Source: Amaurobius ferox (taxonomy: Eukaryota; Arthropoda; Arachnida; Araneae; Amaurobiidae). From it: a DNA stretch of 64,000 bases. Position numbers and translations under genes: made by a program. The notes under the pieces were generated by a model. It made no database searches. It was not told the origin of the DNA and saw only the letters and a list, made by a program, of their open reading frames with translations. The stretch lies in assembly GCA_951213105.1 (NCBI GenBank), contig OX578145.1, positions 7,181,191-7,245,190 on the forward strand. Direction: 5' to 3'. Positions 11,773 through 24,050 of the stretch are shown here, piece after piece (the first letter of the stretch is position 1; each line of letters starts with the position of its first letter).

Positions 11773-12453
11773 ACATAGTAATGTATAGGGAAAGTATTGG
11801 AATCATGCAGAAAATCGCAACTTGAGTTTTCGAAGGATCTACATGTTTTGGGACTTCTAACATAAGAAAAAACTATTTTTAGCGTGGCGTCTGTCTGTGT
11901 ATGTATCCACTCTAACACATAAACGAATGGACCCAATTTTATAAAATTTGGTAAGTAAGTCACTTGTGTGGTGTGACTTTGGTGCTGATTAGTTTTTGGT
12001 ATGATTCGGGATAAAAGAACCTGCTTTTATTGTGAAATGACCTGCAAAAATTGTCAAAATCTAAAGTAAAAAACTATGTATACTCAAATATATCAATTAA
12101 ATACTTGTTTTACACGTAATTTTTAATGATGAAAAGGATAAGACCAACCCAATTACACTCTGACTATCCGTTCTTGAGATATTTTAGTTTTTTTTTTTGC
12201 AATTTCGCTGCACCACCTTTGAAAATAAGTCCAGTTACCAAATGAGAATGAAAATTGAATTAAATTCAGTGTAATTTTAAATACTTATGGGTGTTATTGT
12301 GCAATTAAACTTCATATAATGAATTATTGAAGAAATAAAGAGAACGTGAATATGAGTTTGCAGGGAAAGTCATGTGCTGCCCACATCAGATTTTTTTTAA
12401 TTTAAAAACAAAAACAACAAGTAAATCAATGCTGAAGTGAATAAAATGCCTAC

Positions 12454-12638
12454 CATATACTGGAGTTTTGCCAGGAAGTATAACAACAACCAGCTGTAGG
12501 TCCTTGAAGTGCTCTATGAGATATCTAAACATGGGTTCCACTTGGTCAGGGCCGGCAGCATATTTGCAGAAACAGGGCTGCCCACAAATGGGCATTCCAG
12601 CATCATTACTTATCCTTTGCAGCTGCTGAATGAAGGAC
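12454..12638 (-). CDS. AGO1: Argonaute exon (MID domain)
   Basis: Internal Argonaute exon, 185 bp, between acceptor TTTATTTAG at 12639 and donor TATG|GTAGGC at 12453. The first G completes an Arg codon split from the exon at 59625. The encoded peptide contains [29 protein letters not shown] and LPGKTPVY; the last Tyr corresponds to the guide 5'-base-stacking Tyr529 of human AGO2. The final G completes the Ala codon that opens the exon at 5911-6070, so the three exons form one uninterrupted reading frame. Most residues match arthropod AGO1, but the piece reading [11 protein letters not shown] departs from the usual arthropod wording there, which may mark a lineage difference or a paralogue. 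No stop codon or frameshift is present. Confidence 0.95.
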
Positions 12639-12654
12639 CTAAATAAAATTAACA

Positions 12655-14620
12655 TTCATTCGAACATTTTTGTCAACTATTTTTCATTAATTAATTAAAT
12701 TTTGAGCATTATCCAGGATTAATGCATGGAAGAGGACCTATTAATAGGATTATTATGTCATCTATAAAAAATTCCCTCAAATTTTATAGACAAGCTAAAA
12801 TTCCTTTCTAATGAAGCAAATTGCCACTTTGTCAAGGAAATGCTAAATGAAACAATTATCTCGGCAAAATTCAATGCCATTGGCAAGACACTGCAAATTT
12901 TACTTGGGAATCGTTCTAATGGGACGAAAATGAAAGCTTATATCAACTGTACACATGTTAATGTCTATATTAAAACATTTTGTACTAAAAACTTTCAATG
13001 AAAGCAGAAGTAATTTTACCAGGTTAAGGATGACATCTAGAGTCAATTATTCTAAATTATTCAAAATAGAACAAGAAAATAATGGAGTCAGAGCACTTTC
13101 TGGCTAATATGATGGATGCATGATTTAATGGAAGAATGCCCAGCCCAAATGAAGAAGAAAAAGCAGAACAATGGATTGTGGAAACTCACAGTGGTTACCT
13201 GCCATTATGACTTTTTCGACTACGAATTTTTTTCAAAATCTCCTTTTTCAAAAATGATTGTGTCACACTTTTCAGCAACAAAATGGTGGAAAAGAGAAAG
13301 TGGTGAGGGTGCACAAGTTGGATGCCGATTTTGCATTTATTTATTTTATATCTTATAGGTAATGCACAATTTTTAGGTAATATATATATATATATAAATC
13401 TATATGTAATTTACAAATAATACCATGAGAGTTTGATAATGATTGATGAGAAGCTAATAATAACAGTGTTTGAGATTAATTTTAGTAATTAATGAATCCA
13501 TATATGTAACATCCTAAATCATTTCCTGAATAATTATTGCCAAATAGCATATTCTGTTGGAATAAAAAGCTTGATCTAAAATTATTATTATGTTGAAGCT
13601 GCTTAGATTTCATGTCAGTTATGAAAATAGTCTTTTTACTACATATCATACTTCTAATGTAAACTGATAAACTTTTTTTTATAAGTTGGTTATGATTTAA
13701 ATTTGTATATATGTTTTAGACTGTTTCTTTACATAAAATATTTATTAGCAACAAAGCATTATAAGAAGTTTTAAAATTACTAAATATGCTTAGAATGCAA
13801 AATTGTACTCTACAAAATATGACATTTCAGAAACACTGGTATAATACTAGTACAATTTATAGAAGCTATTAAAATTAAAAAAAAAATTAAAAGCATATAC
13901 CAAATCTTATAAAAAAGAAAACCCATTTTATAGTAAATATCCAGTGGATTTTTGCTGGTGAGCATGCCTAGAAAAATCTGTATAGGCTGTTCTATGCTGG
14001 GTTTAATTTGCGAACCCTTATTTAGACAAGAGATTAAATATCAAAATGCTGAACGTTTCCTATTGGCTCAAAATCTTGTGACCTCACGAATTTGTCTTGG
14101 CGTATTACTTAGCACTCTTTAAAAACTTCCACAAAGTTATAGCTAGAAATGGCACAAGTAATTTAATATAAATTCATTGAAAACGATTGCATAATAACAA
14201 ATAGGGTTTACTTTGTTTTGTTGCATACAGAATCCTCCAATAACCGGGAATTGACTGTAAAAGTGTATTATGCAGTTTACTGTTTATGAAATCAAAAGTT
14301 ACAGCTTTGTTTATAAATATGTTAATGGTCAAACAGTACAGCTATGCTTATAAATTACTTCTAATATCATGCATAGTATACCATCTATTATGTTAGGCAT
14401 AACGAAATATATTTTAGAGCACATATTATATATTTTATTAGCAAAATGAACTAGCACAATTTCATTTACAAAATTTTTTGCCATGCTTATGTTCATCAAC
14501 ATTGCAAATATGTCTACAGTAAAAATACTTCAATGAAGTTGAAATTTGATTTTTCTTTCAGTTTCTAGTAAATGTGTAAAACCTATTTCTGAAATTATAA
14601 AACAGGGTTCATACTATTTT
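12655..14620. other. AGO intron stretch, no gene
   Basis: AT-rich sequence with only short spurious frames. A TA dinucleotide run lies at 13379-13396. A short block at about 14025-14085 (containing ACGTTTCCTATTGG) recurs in inverted form at 59530-59600, so it belongs to some dispersed repeat. Nothing else is assignable. Confidence 0.6.
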
Positions 14621-14623
14621 TAA

Positions 14624-14700
14624 AGGGCAAAATTAAGGAGTTTTTAAGGGCCCACAAAACACCTCATTTAGCATTGAAAAAAAGAAAAAACAGAAAAAAG
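14624..14700. mobile_element. Possible hAT terminus, left end of the following relic
   Basis: CAGGGTTCATACTATTTTTA at 14624 has the CAGGGTTC-TAC start typical of one large hAT group, followed by AAGG-rich subterminal sequence (TTAAGGAGTTTTTAAGGGCC). It precedes a minus-strand hAT transposase relic. A matching right end was not found before the G-run at 17113, so this assignment is provisional. Confidence 0.4.
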
Positions 14701-15202
14701 CAATTTAGTTATCAAAGTATAAATATTCACATTTATATCCATGTTAACACTACAGAAAAATTCAATGTTTAACACAAAATTTAAAAAAATGTAATTTTAA
14801 AGCATTAATGTATAAAATTTTGGTTAACAATCATTAGCTATTAAAATTGATTTTAGATATTATATATACTTGAACACAACATATAGAGCTGAAAAATTAA
14901 AACTCAAATCAGTTGAAAAAAAAATAATCATTAAGTCAATTTTTCTTTTAATTTAAGTTCATTAACTGAACGTTCTTTTTCAATTTCCACTATGTGTTTT
15001 TTTATTTCTCTTTTATATTTTTCCGTAAATCATACGATTTCATAAAAAGAGAAAATATTTTGTCGGCCTTAGCTTTCTCATCAAGGGTGTCTGCCAGCTT
15101 TTCTTCCTCTGCAATGTCCGACAGTAGAAAAGTTTTCTTCTGTTTCAAATAATTTATGCTCTCTTCTACAAGTTTCCTTTTCCTTCTTACGTCTTCATCC
15201 TT

Positions 15203-16954
15203 TCAGTTCAAATTTTGCTTCTTCAAATATTCCATGTATTTTGCTCTAGCAGCCAATGCAGATTTTTGCATCTCCTTGGTAATAATCAGCTCAGTGACAC
15301 CACCAGAAAATTTTACATATTCATACACAATTCTTTGAGCAATATAAGAATCATCTTTTAAATTTTCCACTTCGATAGTCTTGTTGACAGATGCTTGGCC
15401 ATGAGACAATATCCTTACCATCTTGGCAACTTTCCACAGTTTTTCAAACTGGGGTTCTTGAAAATACGGTAGTAAAAATTCGTTCAGTGACATGGTCAAA
15501 TGGTTAAACTCCACGAACGTTGGCAGTGCATGATGCACAACGTTTTTGGAAAATGCATTGTGCTGAATTAAGATCGCATCACAGTCTACTTGAGAAAGTC
15601 TCTTATTTTCAACAAAACATAAAAGAATTTCTTTCAGTTTGTTTACAGAATTAGGTTTTGTCATTAGTTTCGGATTGAAGCACAAAGCATTTCGCACCAA
15701 CATATAGTTTGTTGGGACATTTTTCGATCAGACGATCCAAAACCTTTAACACAAAGCGCTGAAATTCATACTTCAGAGCAAATCCATCTGCTTCAGAAAT
15801 TTCTTTTTTGAGGAGTTTCGCTTTTAAAAGCTGGACCAACAAATCCTCAGCTGACTTTGCTTTTATCTCCATAATTTGACACATCATTCAACTTGAATTT
15901 CATCAGATTAATCAAGCCAGTGATGGTACATTCAGGTTTTAGAACATTAAACAATGTTAGCAAGTTATTTACAAGTTTTAAAATATCTTCTCCAAAGAAA
16001 GGAACAAGTGGCTTATCTGACTAGTATACTGATAAGACTTGATAGTCTTTGCCACTGAAACAAAAGCATTAAGCTTTATGACAGTAGTTTTATCTTTCAC
16101 AGTTTGGCTCAATGTTAAAAAACTTTTACTAGTCACTTTAGTGAAAGTTCCTTTTTCAACAGCTTTAACATATTCTGCCACATCATTCCATATCTCAATG
16201 GCTCGCTCAGCCATTGAAACATTTTTCAACCACCAACAGTTGCAAAACTTTAAAGGAAGTTCTGCAATTTAAGAGATCTGTAAAAAATCTTCACATCGAG
16301 CAAGAGAATCCTTAAAGATCCAATACATAGCTGTGAGTATTGGATAAATGTCCCACCCCGTATAACTGCAACTCCTGCTTTAAAAGCATTGTGTAAAATG
16401 CGTAATTCACAAGTTCCTATATTAAGGCAGTGCACATTCATGTCCTTTCCCAAATGTTCTTGAAAAAGATTATAAAATTTCCAATACATATTTGGTCCGT
16501 CCATGGAAATTTGAAGCAACTTCGACAAATTTAAATTTTTAAAGCACTCCAAAAAACACGAAAAGACGTTTTCAGAAGTGGCATGGCTGATAAATGTTGA
16601 CGTCAAATACTGTGCTCGAACTTTGTTCCGAGCATTATTCCAAAATCGGATGTGAAAGTCCAATTGCTTTTTTTGGTTTGTCTCATTTAAAGCCTCATCA
16701 AACAAAAGAATAAAACAATCAACTTCATCTACTGTTTTGAGCAGCAGTGATTTAATATGTGGTGCTAATCCAAAATGGCATAGATAGGTACACTTCTTTT
16801 CTCCACATTTAAACTGTTTTGCTACTTGACTCTCTGGAAGCATTTTCCCAAACAGTTTGCTGATATCTTCGGATGATTTGTATGAATAATGGTTTCGAAC
16901 GCATCTAAACACCCAAAAAATCTCTGCATCCAGGACTTCTATTAAAATTATCAA
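15203..16954 (-). pseudogene. hAT-like transposase, broken
   Basis: From 16954 downward the frame gives RCVRNHYSYKSSEDISKLFG, then KMLPESQVAKQFKCGEKK, then a segment with VDCFILLFDEALNETNQKKQ carrying the F-D-E catalytic Asp context of hAT transposases. ISMDGPNMYWKFYNLF supplies the second Asp context, and DMNVHCLNIGTCELRILHNAF the conserved C/H region. Later fragments (16229-15978, 15887-15651, 15703-15203) carry W-x2-V and helical segments in other frames. There are at least three frameshifts. Both the N-terminal zinc finger and a convincing C-terminal dimerisation motif are missing. It is distinct from the other two hAT genes here. Confidence 0.75.
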
Positions 16955-17112
16955 TTTAACTAAAAGTAAATAAAATTAATCTCAAATAATGAAAGTCAAA
17001 AACAAATCAATGTTTCTGTCTGTTTGCTGGCATTGTCACAGAAAATCGAAGCAGCAATGTCAGCTATAAAATTTAGTACAAGGATACTTCAGGACAAGTT
17101 ATGAGACACCTT

Positions 17113-17132
17113 GGGGGGGGGGGGGGGGGGGG
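17113..17132. repeat. Poly-G run, 20 bp
   Basis: Twenty consecutive Gs in AT-rich surroundings, seven bases after GAGACA. On the minus strand, as transcribed in AGO pre-mRNA, this is a poly-C tract. It lies between the hAT relic and the Tigger element. Confidence 0.8.
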
Positions 17133-17531
17133 CGTTCAAATTATCAAAAATTGACAAATTTATGCAAAAATTTTTGTTTTGCATATTATAATTATACACA
17201 TTATCTTACATCAATTACAAAAAACTACATTCAAATCCAACCACACCTGTCCCCCGATTTACACAGAAGATAGGTTCTGCACAAAACCGTGTAAATTGAA
17301 ATCTTGGATTTTGCTAAGTAAAATCGTGTAAAACAAAAATAACCCCAAAATGTGCCTGATTCAGTCATTTATTTAAATAAAACAAAAGTAAGACATCTTA
17401 GAAAACTTAAAATTATACTTAGTTTACAAAACAACAAACATATGAATGTAGTAATATAACATATTTAATTTATTTTACATTAGGAACAAAGAACAAATAA
17501 ACAAAAAGACCCTTAAAAATTAATTATAAGT

Positions 17532-19411
17532 TTAATCACTGTCATCACTTTTATGTACTATCAGTCTTTTCTTTCTGATAGGTATGATGTCACTTTCATC
17601 ACTTGAGCTATCTTGATGCAATTCTGGCTCAATGGTTGACGAATTAGACAAGATCTCAGGTTGACAAGACTTTGTCATGAAATCGGTAATTAACAATTGC
17701 ATAGGTTTTTTTGCTAAATCTTTATAGACCTCTTCATATTGATTTAAGCATTTACGAAGGTCTCGCTGGAATTGGAGAGCTCGATCAACATTTGTATTAT
17801 ATTGTAAGAAATGGTTGCCCAATTTTCTTCCCAAATCAAGTCCTACGCTTATGATTCTTGTTGTGAACGCAACTGGTTCAGATTGCTCTTCATCAGAATC
17901 ATTTGTCTTCATCATGTTTATTTCACGAATCATGTTAATTAAATCATCATTCCATTCTTTATCAGCCATTATTTCTTCAATATCTGCCTGAGCTAAATCT
18001 TCAAAACCTTCTCCTCCTATAGTATGGGCCAACTCAGTGATCTGAGGATATTCATGCTCTGTTGGTGATTTATCATTTCCACTTTCAACAACATCCGGCC
18101 ATATTGCTTTCTAGCAGGCGTTGATCGTTGATTGTTTGAACTGAGTGTATGACAGTCTTACATGCTTAACACAATCTAAAATTGTAAATTTCTTCCAGGC
18201 ATCGATCAGAGTAAGAGATTCATCTTTCTCTATTTGTTCTAAGATATACCAAGAAAGTTTGGTTGATGTACAGTGCGTTAAAAGGCGAAATTATCCCTCC
18301 AGGCATCCATCAGAGTAAGAGATTCATCATTCTCCATTTGTTCTAAGATATACCTGAAAGTTTGCTTGATGTACAGTGCGTTAAAAGACGAAATAATCCC
18401 TTGATCTAACGGCTGTAATAAGGAAGTTGTATTCTTTGGTAAAAAAACAACTTTTACATTTTCGTGTTGTAAATCTGGAGGATGATCTGGTGCATTATCA
18501 ATTAATGGAAGAGCCTTAAAAGGCAATCCCTTTTTAGTTAAATAATTTTTGACACCTGGAACAAAGAAGTTATGGAACCATTCATTGAAAGCTATGGCAG
18601 TGACCCATGCTTTTCTATTAGCCATCCAATAGACGGGAAGGTTTTTGATATTTATTCCTTTGAATGATCGTGGTGATTTTGATTTGTTAATCACCAATGG
18701 TTTCATCATATAATCGGCAGAAGCATTGCAACAGAAAAGAACTGTTATACAACTTTTCGCTACTTTATGACCACTAGCTGATTTGTGAGCTTTGGCTATA
18801 AAGGTTCTTTCCGGCATTTTTTTCCAGAATAATCCGGACTCGTCAGCATTGAAAACCTGATCAGAAGAGTAAGAGTTAGCCGGCAATGATTTCAGCAAGT
18901 TTTGCCAGATATTGTTGTGCTGCATCCGAATCAGCAGATGCACTTTCACCTTTCATTCTCAGATGATGTAAAGAATGTCTTTGTTTGAATCTCTCAAACC
19001 ACCCATGGCTTGGCCGGAAAAGATACCTTCTTTTCATCGGATGAAGTCGACAACGACTGATTCTTAAGTGATTGACAAATCTTCAAAGCTTTATTTGTAA
19101 CAGCATTGGTATCGATCAGGATTCGCTTTTGAGTTTGGTCTTCTATCCATATTACTAAGACTTTTTCCATATTTTCCATTGTAACATCTCTAACATATGA
19201 AGGGCTCACTGCTGCAGGCTCCAGCTGCTACACTTTTTCTAATGGAGTCTTCATTTTTTCTTATTGTCCTTATTGTGCCTTCATTCATGGAGTAAAATTT
19301 AGCAACATCCTTTACTCTTTCTCTATTACATAGACGGTCTAATATTTGAATTTTAGTTTCTAAAGAAATAACTTTTCTTTTCATTTGATTTTTCTTCAAA
19401 TCCTTTGACAT
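17532..19411 (-). pseudogene. Tigger transposase, broken by a 104-bp duplication and frameshifts
   Basis: The start at 19411 gives MSKDLKKNQMKRKVISLETK with the helix-turn-helix wording typical of Tigger/CENP-B N-termini (KIQILDRL, VAKFYSMNEGTIRTIRKNE). A second DNA-binding part follows (VLVIWIEDQTQKRI, about 19150). The DDE-type core lies at 18278-18949: FNADESGLFWKKMPERTF with the first Asp, LIDNAPDHPPDL with the second, and PKNTTSLLQPLDQGIISSFN with the third (DDD type). The C-terminal tail (17532-18032) is rich in Asp/Ser/Glu, including DSSSDESD. Frameshifts lie near 19200 and 18960, and a tandem duplication breaks the frame near 18300. Tigger transposases act in the nucleus by cut-and-paste at TA; this copy is dead. 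Confidence 0.9.
18195..18402. repeat. 104-bp tandem duplication inside Tigger transposase
   Basis: CCAGGCATC(G/C)ATCAGAGTAA starts at 18195 and again at 18299. The two 104-bp copies differ at a handful of sites. Because 104 is not a multiple of three, the duplication shifts the frame and separates the catalytic core from the C-terminal tail. Confidence 0.85.
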
Positions 19412-19587
19412 TATAGAAATTTAACAAATTTACGCAAAGTATAAAGATGCAAGAAAAACTATAAATGTTGAAAACTTACCAGTTCAAAAGATAAACGCAC
19501 AATAATATAAGCTTTGCTGCTAAAATGTTTCTGCACTATGTACTTGCATGAACCAGATAGCTTAACTGTTGTGAAATACATATGGGT

Positions 19588-19664
19588 ATTCCCCTATTAC
19601 GGAGATTTCCCTATACGGGGATTCCCCTATTACGGAGATTTCCCTATACGGGGATTCCCCTAAA
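19588..19664. repeat. 33-bp tandem repeat in Tigger 5' region
   Basis: ATTCCCCTATTACGGAGATT followed by TCCCTATACGGGG occurs twice in exact tandem (19588 and 19621), with a partial third copy. It lies upstream of the transposase start, between the gene and the terminal repeat. Confidence 0.85.
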
Positions 19665-20279
19665 TGTATATATTTTTCAACCTGTTGTTTTCATTAGTGT
19701 TACCAAAGGAATAAAATTCAAAAATATCATCAAATCTTTGTATAGGCGTATATGGAGCGGAATATACATTTTTATCAATTTTTTGAAATCTGTTAATTTA
19801 TAAACTGTGTAAAAGCGAAATCGTGTAAAACAAGTGTTGTGTAAATCGGGGGATAAGTGTATTATTAAAATATTTCCCTAGCCAAAAGCTATTATCCAAA
19901 AATTTGCCCGGTAAGATCATAAATATGGGCCAGCTGTCACTCACAGTTGATAACTGACTGTTTTAGTTCAGTTAACTGAGTAAACATTATATTTTAGCAA
20001 CCCCATATTTATTACAATTTGGCAGCAACCTTTTTAACTGTGACTTCTTCTGAAAGTTCTTATTTACATTCAGTACCTTTGACAGTATTTGTTTGTTTAC
20101 CTTGCATCTGTTATTTACCTTCTCTTCATTTACTTCAAATAATAAAAGTTCTTTACAGAACTGACAGCTGCATTTTCATAGTTGTATTTGTAATTTGTTT
20201 GTATAGTTTTAAAGAACTTTTCTTTTATCATTTCTATAACTTTTCAATGCATATGATAAATATAATGATTTAATGCATA

Positions 20280-20745
20280 TGATATCCGTTTGTAATTTTG
20301 ACCCCGTTATGAATTTGAGTTACGCTTGGTGACTCATTCTCGACTCCATGCAATTCAAGTCTCTGCAAAGTTATCTTTGACGTCTTCTTCTTTGGGATTA
20401 TGCTTGATTGCCACCCCACCCCCCTTTTTCTTCGATTTCTGTAATTAAATTGTAATTTAATATACTGTTATTTTGTTGTTAAATTTTTTGTAAAATTGTT
20501 TACGGTTTATCCTTGTCTAAACGTAGATTCTTTTGTTAATTGTATTTATGCAAATTTTGTCGCTATATCTGGTCTATATATGAACGATTCAAACTTTATT
20601 TCCATGTAGCCACTGATGAAGAGCATACTTATGCTCGAAAGTGCTATGGCCTTTTTTAAACTTTTGTACATCTTAAGGAAGTGAAATAAAGACCTTCTGT
20701 TATGGATGTGTGTTTAATTTTACTAGTTTAAAAATATGTTTATAT
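20280..20745 (+). other. Probable 3' tail of an unidentified retroelement
   Basis: Non-coding sequence carrying the hammerhead-like motif and ending GAAGTGAAATAAAGACC near 20695, with an AATAAA signal. The arrangement (structured RNA motif, then polyadenylation signal) looks like a retroelement 3' end. I find no reverse transcriptase upstream. 19862-20280 holds nothing assignable. Confidence 0.3.
20609..20650 (+). ncRNA. Hammerhead-ribozyme-like motif (candidate)
   Basis: GCCA, then the core box CTGATGA (20613-20619), one extra A, a perfect 7-bp hairpin GAGCATA-CT-TATGCTC, then the core box GAAA (20637-20640), G-TG-CTA and TGGC. GCCA can pair with TGGC as stem I, and GAAAG...CTA would give a minimal stem III with CUA as the cleavage triplet. 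Minimal hammerheads are known from Penelope-like retroelements. The extra A before stem II is atypical and weakens the case. No Penelope protein is recognisable upstream. Confidence 0.35.
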
Positions 20746-21104
20746 CAGAGTTTCCCCCAGGCACTTTTGGAAGGGCGCAGTGCCCTGCCTGCCCTTTTTT
20801 TACCAGAACAGCGCCCTCCTTGCCCTTTGTACGAGAAAAACGCCCTCCCTGCCCTTTTGTTAGCAGATCAGATCCCTTGCTTAGCTTTTGTTAAGAGAGC
20901 AATGTATGTCCTCAAACGAAATTCAACCAGTTCAGATAAGTCCCAGAACCCTTTCTCTGCGTTCATTACCGTAAGTTTTGACCGTGTCTATCTCTCTCTC
21001 CCTACCCCCCTTGCTCCCTCCTCCTTCAAAGAAAGAAAAAGGGTGATCTAGTGCCAATAAAAAGAAGGTTGACAGCCCCATATCACTTCTTTCCTTCACT
21101 GAAA

Positions 21105-22740
21105 GAAACAAAACGGAAAGGGGAATATTAAGCACGTACATTCCTTCTTCCATCTAATGAAAACTTTCAAAACAGTTTTCTTTTTTAACTTAATTTTTTG
21201 TTAAATTATTTCATGTTTGATATGCATTTGAGTTATAAAATTCTGTAAATGTAAACCCCGTACGCATATTTGCTCTAAAACAAATATTTAAAAATATAGA
21301 TTTCCGGAATAGGGTTCTTTGCGCCATTTGCGGGAAGATGTTTACGTTGATTCCGCCGATTCAGTCAAAACCTGAGGATTATAGAAAGGGTGTGGTGAAA
21401 AGTTGTTAGATTAAGGCGGTGATTTTAGCCGGCTTGAATGATATATGGGAGAACTTATTTTCTTTATATTGTTTACTAATTGCCTTTAGCTACCAGCCTA
21501 GTGGCTTTTTGAAAATTCTCTTAATATGCTTTCTTCATGCTTAATATGCTTTTCTTATGCTGCAGACTGCGTATCTCCGCTATGCGCGAAAGTCATGGCT
21601 AAAAGTACTCCTATTTTTTGTTCGTGTAATAGCTATCGACTGTGTATTTGTCCACCGCCGCCCTTAGAGAGGATCGGACACCACTCAAGTGGTGGGATCC
21701 GGACTCCCCACCAATCTTTGAGGGAGGGGAAGACATAAAAAATGCACAAATGAGAAAAATGAAACGTGAAAAGGAACCCAGGAATTTGTATGGGCGGTCC
21801 TGATCTGACCACTACGCGTTATATACAATATAATGAAAACTCCGCTTCATGCAATAATGATACGCGGACATATATAATTCACATAGCGGATTTACTCCCA
21901 ATGCAGGTCATGTAATAGCTATTGGCTGTGTACCTGACCACGGCCGCCTTTAAGAAGGGTCGGGCCCCCAATAATTTTTTGAGGGAGGAGATGATATGAA
22001 GAATGCACAAAAGAGGAAAACGAAATATGAAGGCTAACCCAGAAATTTGTATGAGCGGCCCTGACCCGACTACTACGCAGATGGATGTAGTACGCGTTAT
22101 ATATAACATAACAATAACTCAGCTAAATGCATTAACGATTCGACATATTTAATTCGTGTAGCGCTTTCTTTTAACGAGTGTATGTAATCCGCATACAATA
22201 ACGATATTTATCTTGTGCAGACGCGTGCAAATCGTGTGACATTGTGTTATGAACATGTGCACTATGCGGGCAGATTTGAATGCGGGCAGATGATTAACAG
22301 ATTAGCCCGTTGACACGACATCCGCATAGCAGATTTGAAACACAAAATAACCCCCCTCATATTAGCGGACGCATGCAATAATAATAATAAAGGTCATTTA
22401 ATAACGATGCACCCGCTTTAGGGAGGTATGCAGTAGTTGTCGCTCGTGTACTCGCCCGCTACGGCCACACGAACGTACGTTGCTCGCACTATTAATAACT
22501 CTGCTCCATGGAATAATGATGCACTTAGCACCTAAACATTTGCTAATCCATTGTTCAATACTTTCTTTATAGTGATTTTATGGAGCTTTCTAGAATTTTA
22601 CTTAGTTATTTAAATCAGGGTTTTTTTTTGTAATCAATGCATAACAAACAATTAATAAATATTTTCAACGTTTAAATATATATTATCCCTTAAAATCATC
22701 AAACCTCATTGACTAATGAGAAAATACTAAAAATCAAAAT
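21105..22740 (+). repeat. Repeat X, plus-orientation copy (~1.6 kb)
   Basis: This block matches the reverse complement of about 60325-62050 over its length. Shared words include GCACGTACATTCCTTCTTCC near 21134, TTGATATGCATTTGAG near 21217, and AAAATATAGATTTCCGGA near 21290. The right side matches at AATCATCAAACCTCATTGAC near 22696. Inside are related ~300-bp subunits with GCGGCCCTGA(C/T)CTGACC and AATAGCTATTGGCTGTGTAC-like words. No coding frame is conserved between the copies. Its class is unknown. Confidence 0.8.
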
Positions 22741-24050
22741 TTAATATCCTCCTTTTTAAATTTAATAAATTCTAAATTTATATAAATTCAATAATTGTAA
22801 TTGCTAATAAACCCAACTGCTCAAGACTATAATTGCATTGGATGTAAAAATAGCATTTATTCAATCATAAATTTGTTCTCCACAAAAGAAACATTTTCAT
22901 ACCTTAGTGGTGGTGGCTCCAGTCCGATGAAGCCAAAATGGTTTTGAATGAATAACATTTTGTAAAATAAAACTTCAGTAAAGTTCAATAAAGCTATTCG
23001 ATTTTTTCAGATTCATTTATATTGTTTGCAGGATTCCAAAGTGCTACAAATGACTCGCTAACTGTTTATAGCTAGTTAGTACTTTAGTTTTCACAACGAT
23101 TTTATCTGGATGTTATAGACCATAGACTTCAGGTTAAAATATAAAATTATTTTACGAACTTGTTTTTCAGTATATAAATTAAACTTATCTGACCTGAAAT
23201 CAACCTGACCTATAATCTATAGACTTACCTGGCGGCACATAAATATGTACTTGAATATGTATATTTTCATTTCTTTTGTTCAAACCTAACCAATTATTAC
23301 ACATTTTTAGAATCTCCAAGTTCATTTAATGCCCTAATTTTTTAAACAAAGTAAGATTATCTCATACTTATGCACAAATATTTCACCAAGGAGTAAGTGA
23401 CAGATTCAGCTGAAACAATAGTAAAATTTTAAGTAAATTAAAGCTTTCCTACACATTGGAAAATCCATGTTAAAATACTAAAATATCGAAATTATAACCA
23501 CTATACTTCACAAACAAAGAGCTCATCCAAAATCCAATTATATACACTTGTAGGGATTTCAAAGAGCTATATTCTTGCACAATTGTTTACAGGTTTAGTT
23601 TTTGAGATAGCATTACAAACTTGAAAAGGGGAAATTTTCACTCTTCTTCAACTCGACAAAACGATTACTCGAAAACTATAAGCACTTTTTAAAAATATTA
23701 ATATAGATTTAGCAACTAAGTTTCCTAATACATATTTTTATCCCTTACTATTTATATCTGTCTTTTATGGTTTCGAAGATATTTCAAGTGAAAATAAGCA
23801 AAATGAAAAAAAACACTTGCTCGGACAGATACTTTATGTTTTTCAAAAAACAAGTTCAAAATATTAAAAAATTGAAATTAATTTTATATATTCACAATCT
23901 TGACGCATTTTCTACAAAACAAGAAAATATATTTACATTTTTGTCTATTAGACTTGGAAGTATACACGACAAAAGTGTTTACATTTTTTTGCAATGCTCT
24001 AATTTTCGTCATAAAAATCCCAAGCATAAATGTTATTCAAACATAAAAAA
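22741..24050. other. Interior of the hAT-like element, no gene
   Basis: AT-rich non-coding sequence between repeat X and the right terminus. It carries one 126-codon open frame at 23767-24147 with a Lys/Phe/Asn-rich composition and no family motif, which I treat as chance. Confidence 0.5.

Larger units (their letters stand above)
17244..19859 (-). mobile_element. Tigger (pogo-type Tc1/mariner) transposon, decayed
   Basis: Inverted ends are CACCTGTCCCCCGATTTACA at 17244 and its near-complement ending GGGGGATAAGTG at 19859 (CACTTATCCCCCGATTTACA on the minus strand). They differ at two positions. TA follows the right end (19860-19861); the left flank has CA, a probable mutated TA duplication. 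Length 2,616 bp, usual for Tigger. The transposase gene occupies 17532-19411 on the minus strand, with ~450 bp of promoter-side sequence including a 33-bp tandem repeat. Confidence 0.9.
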
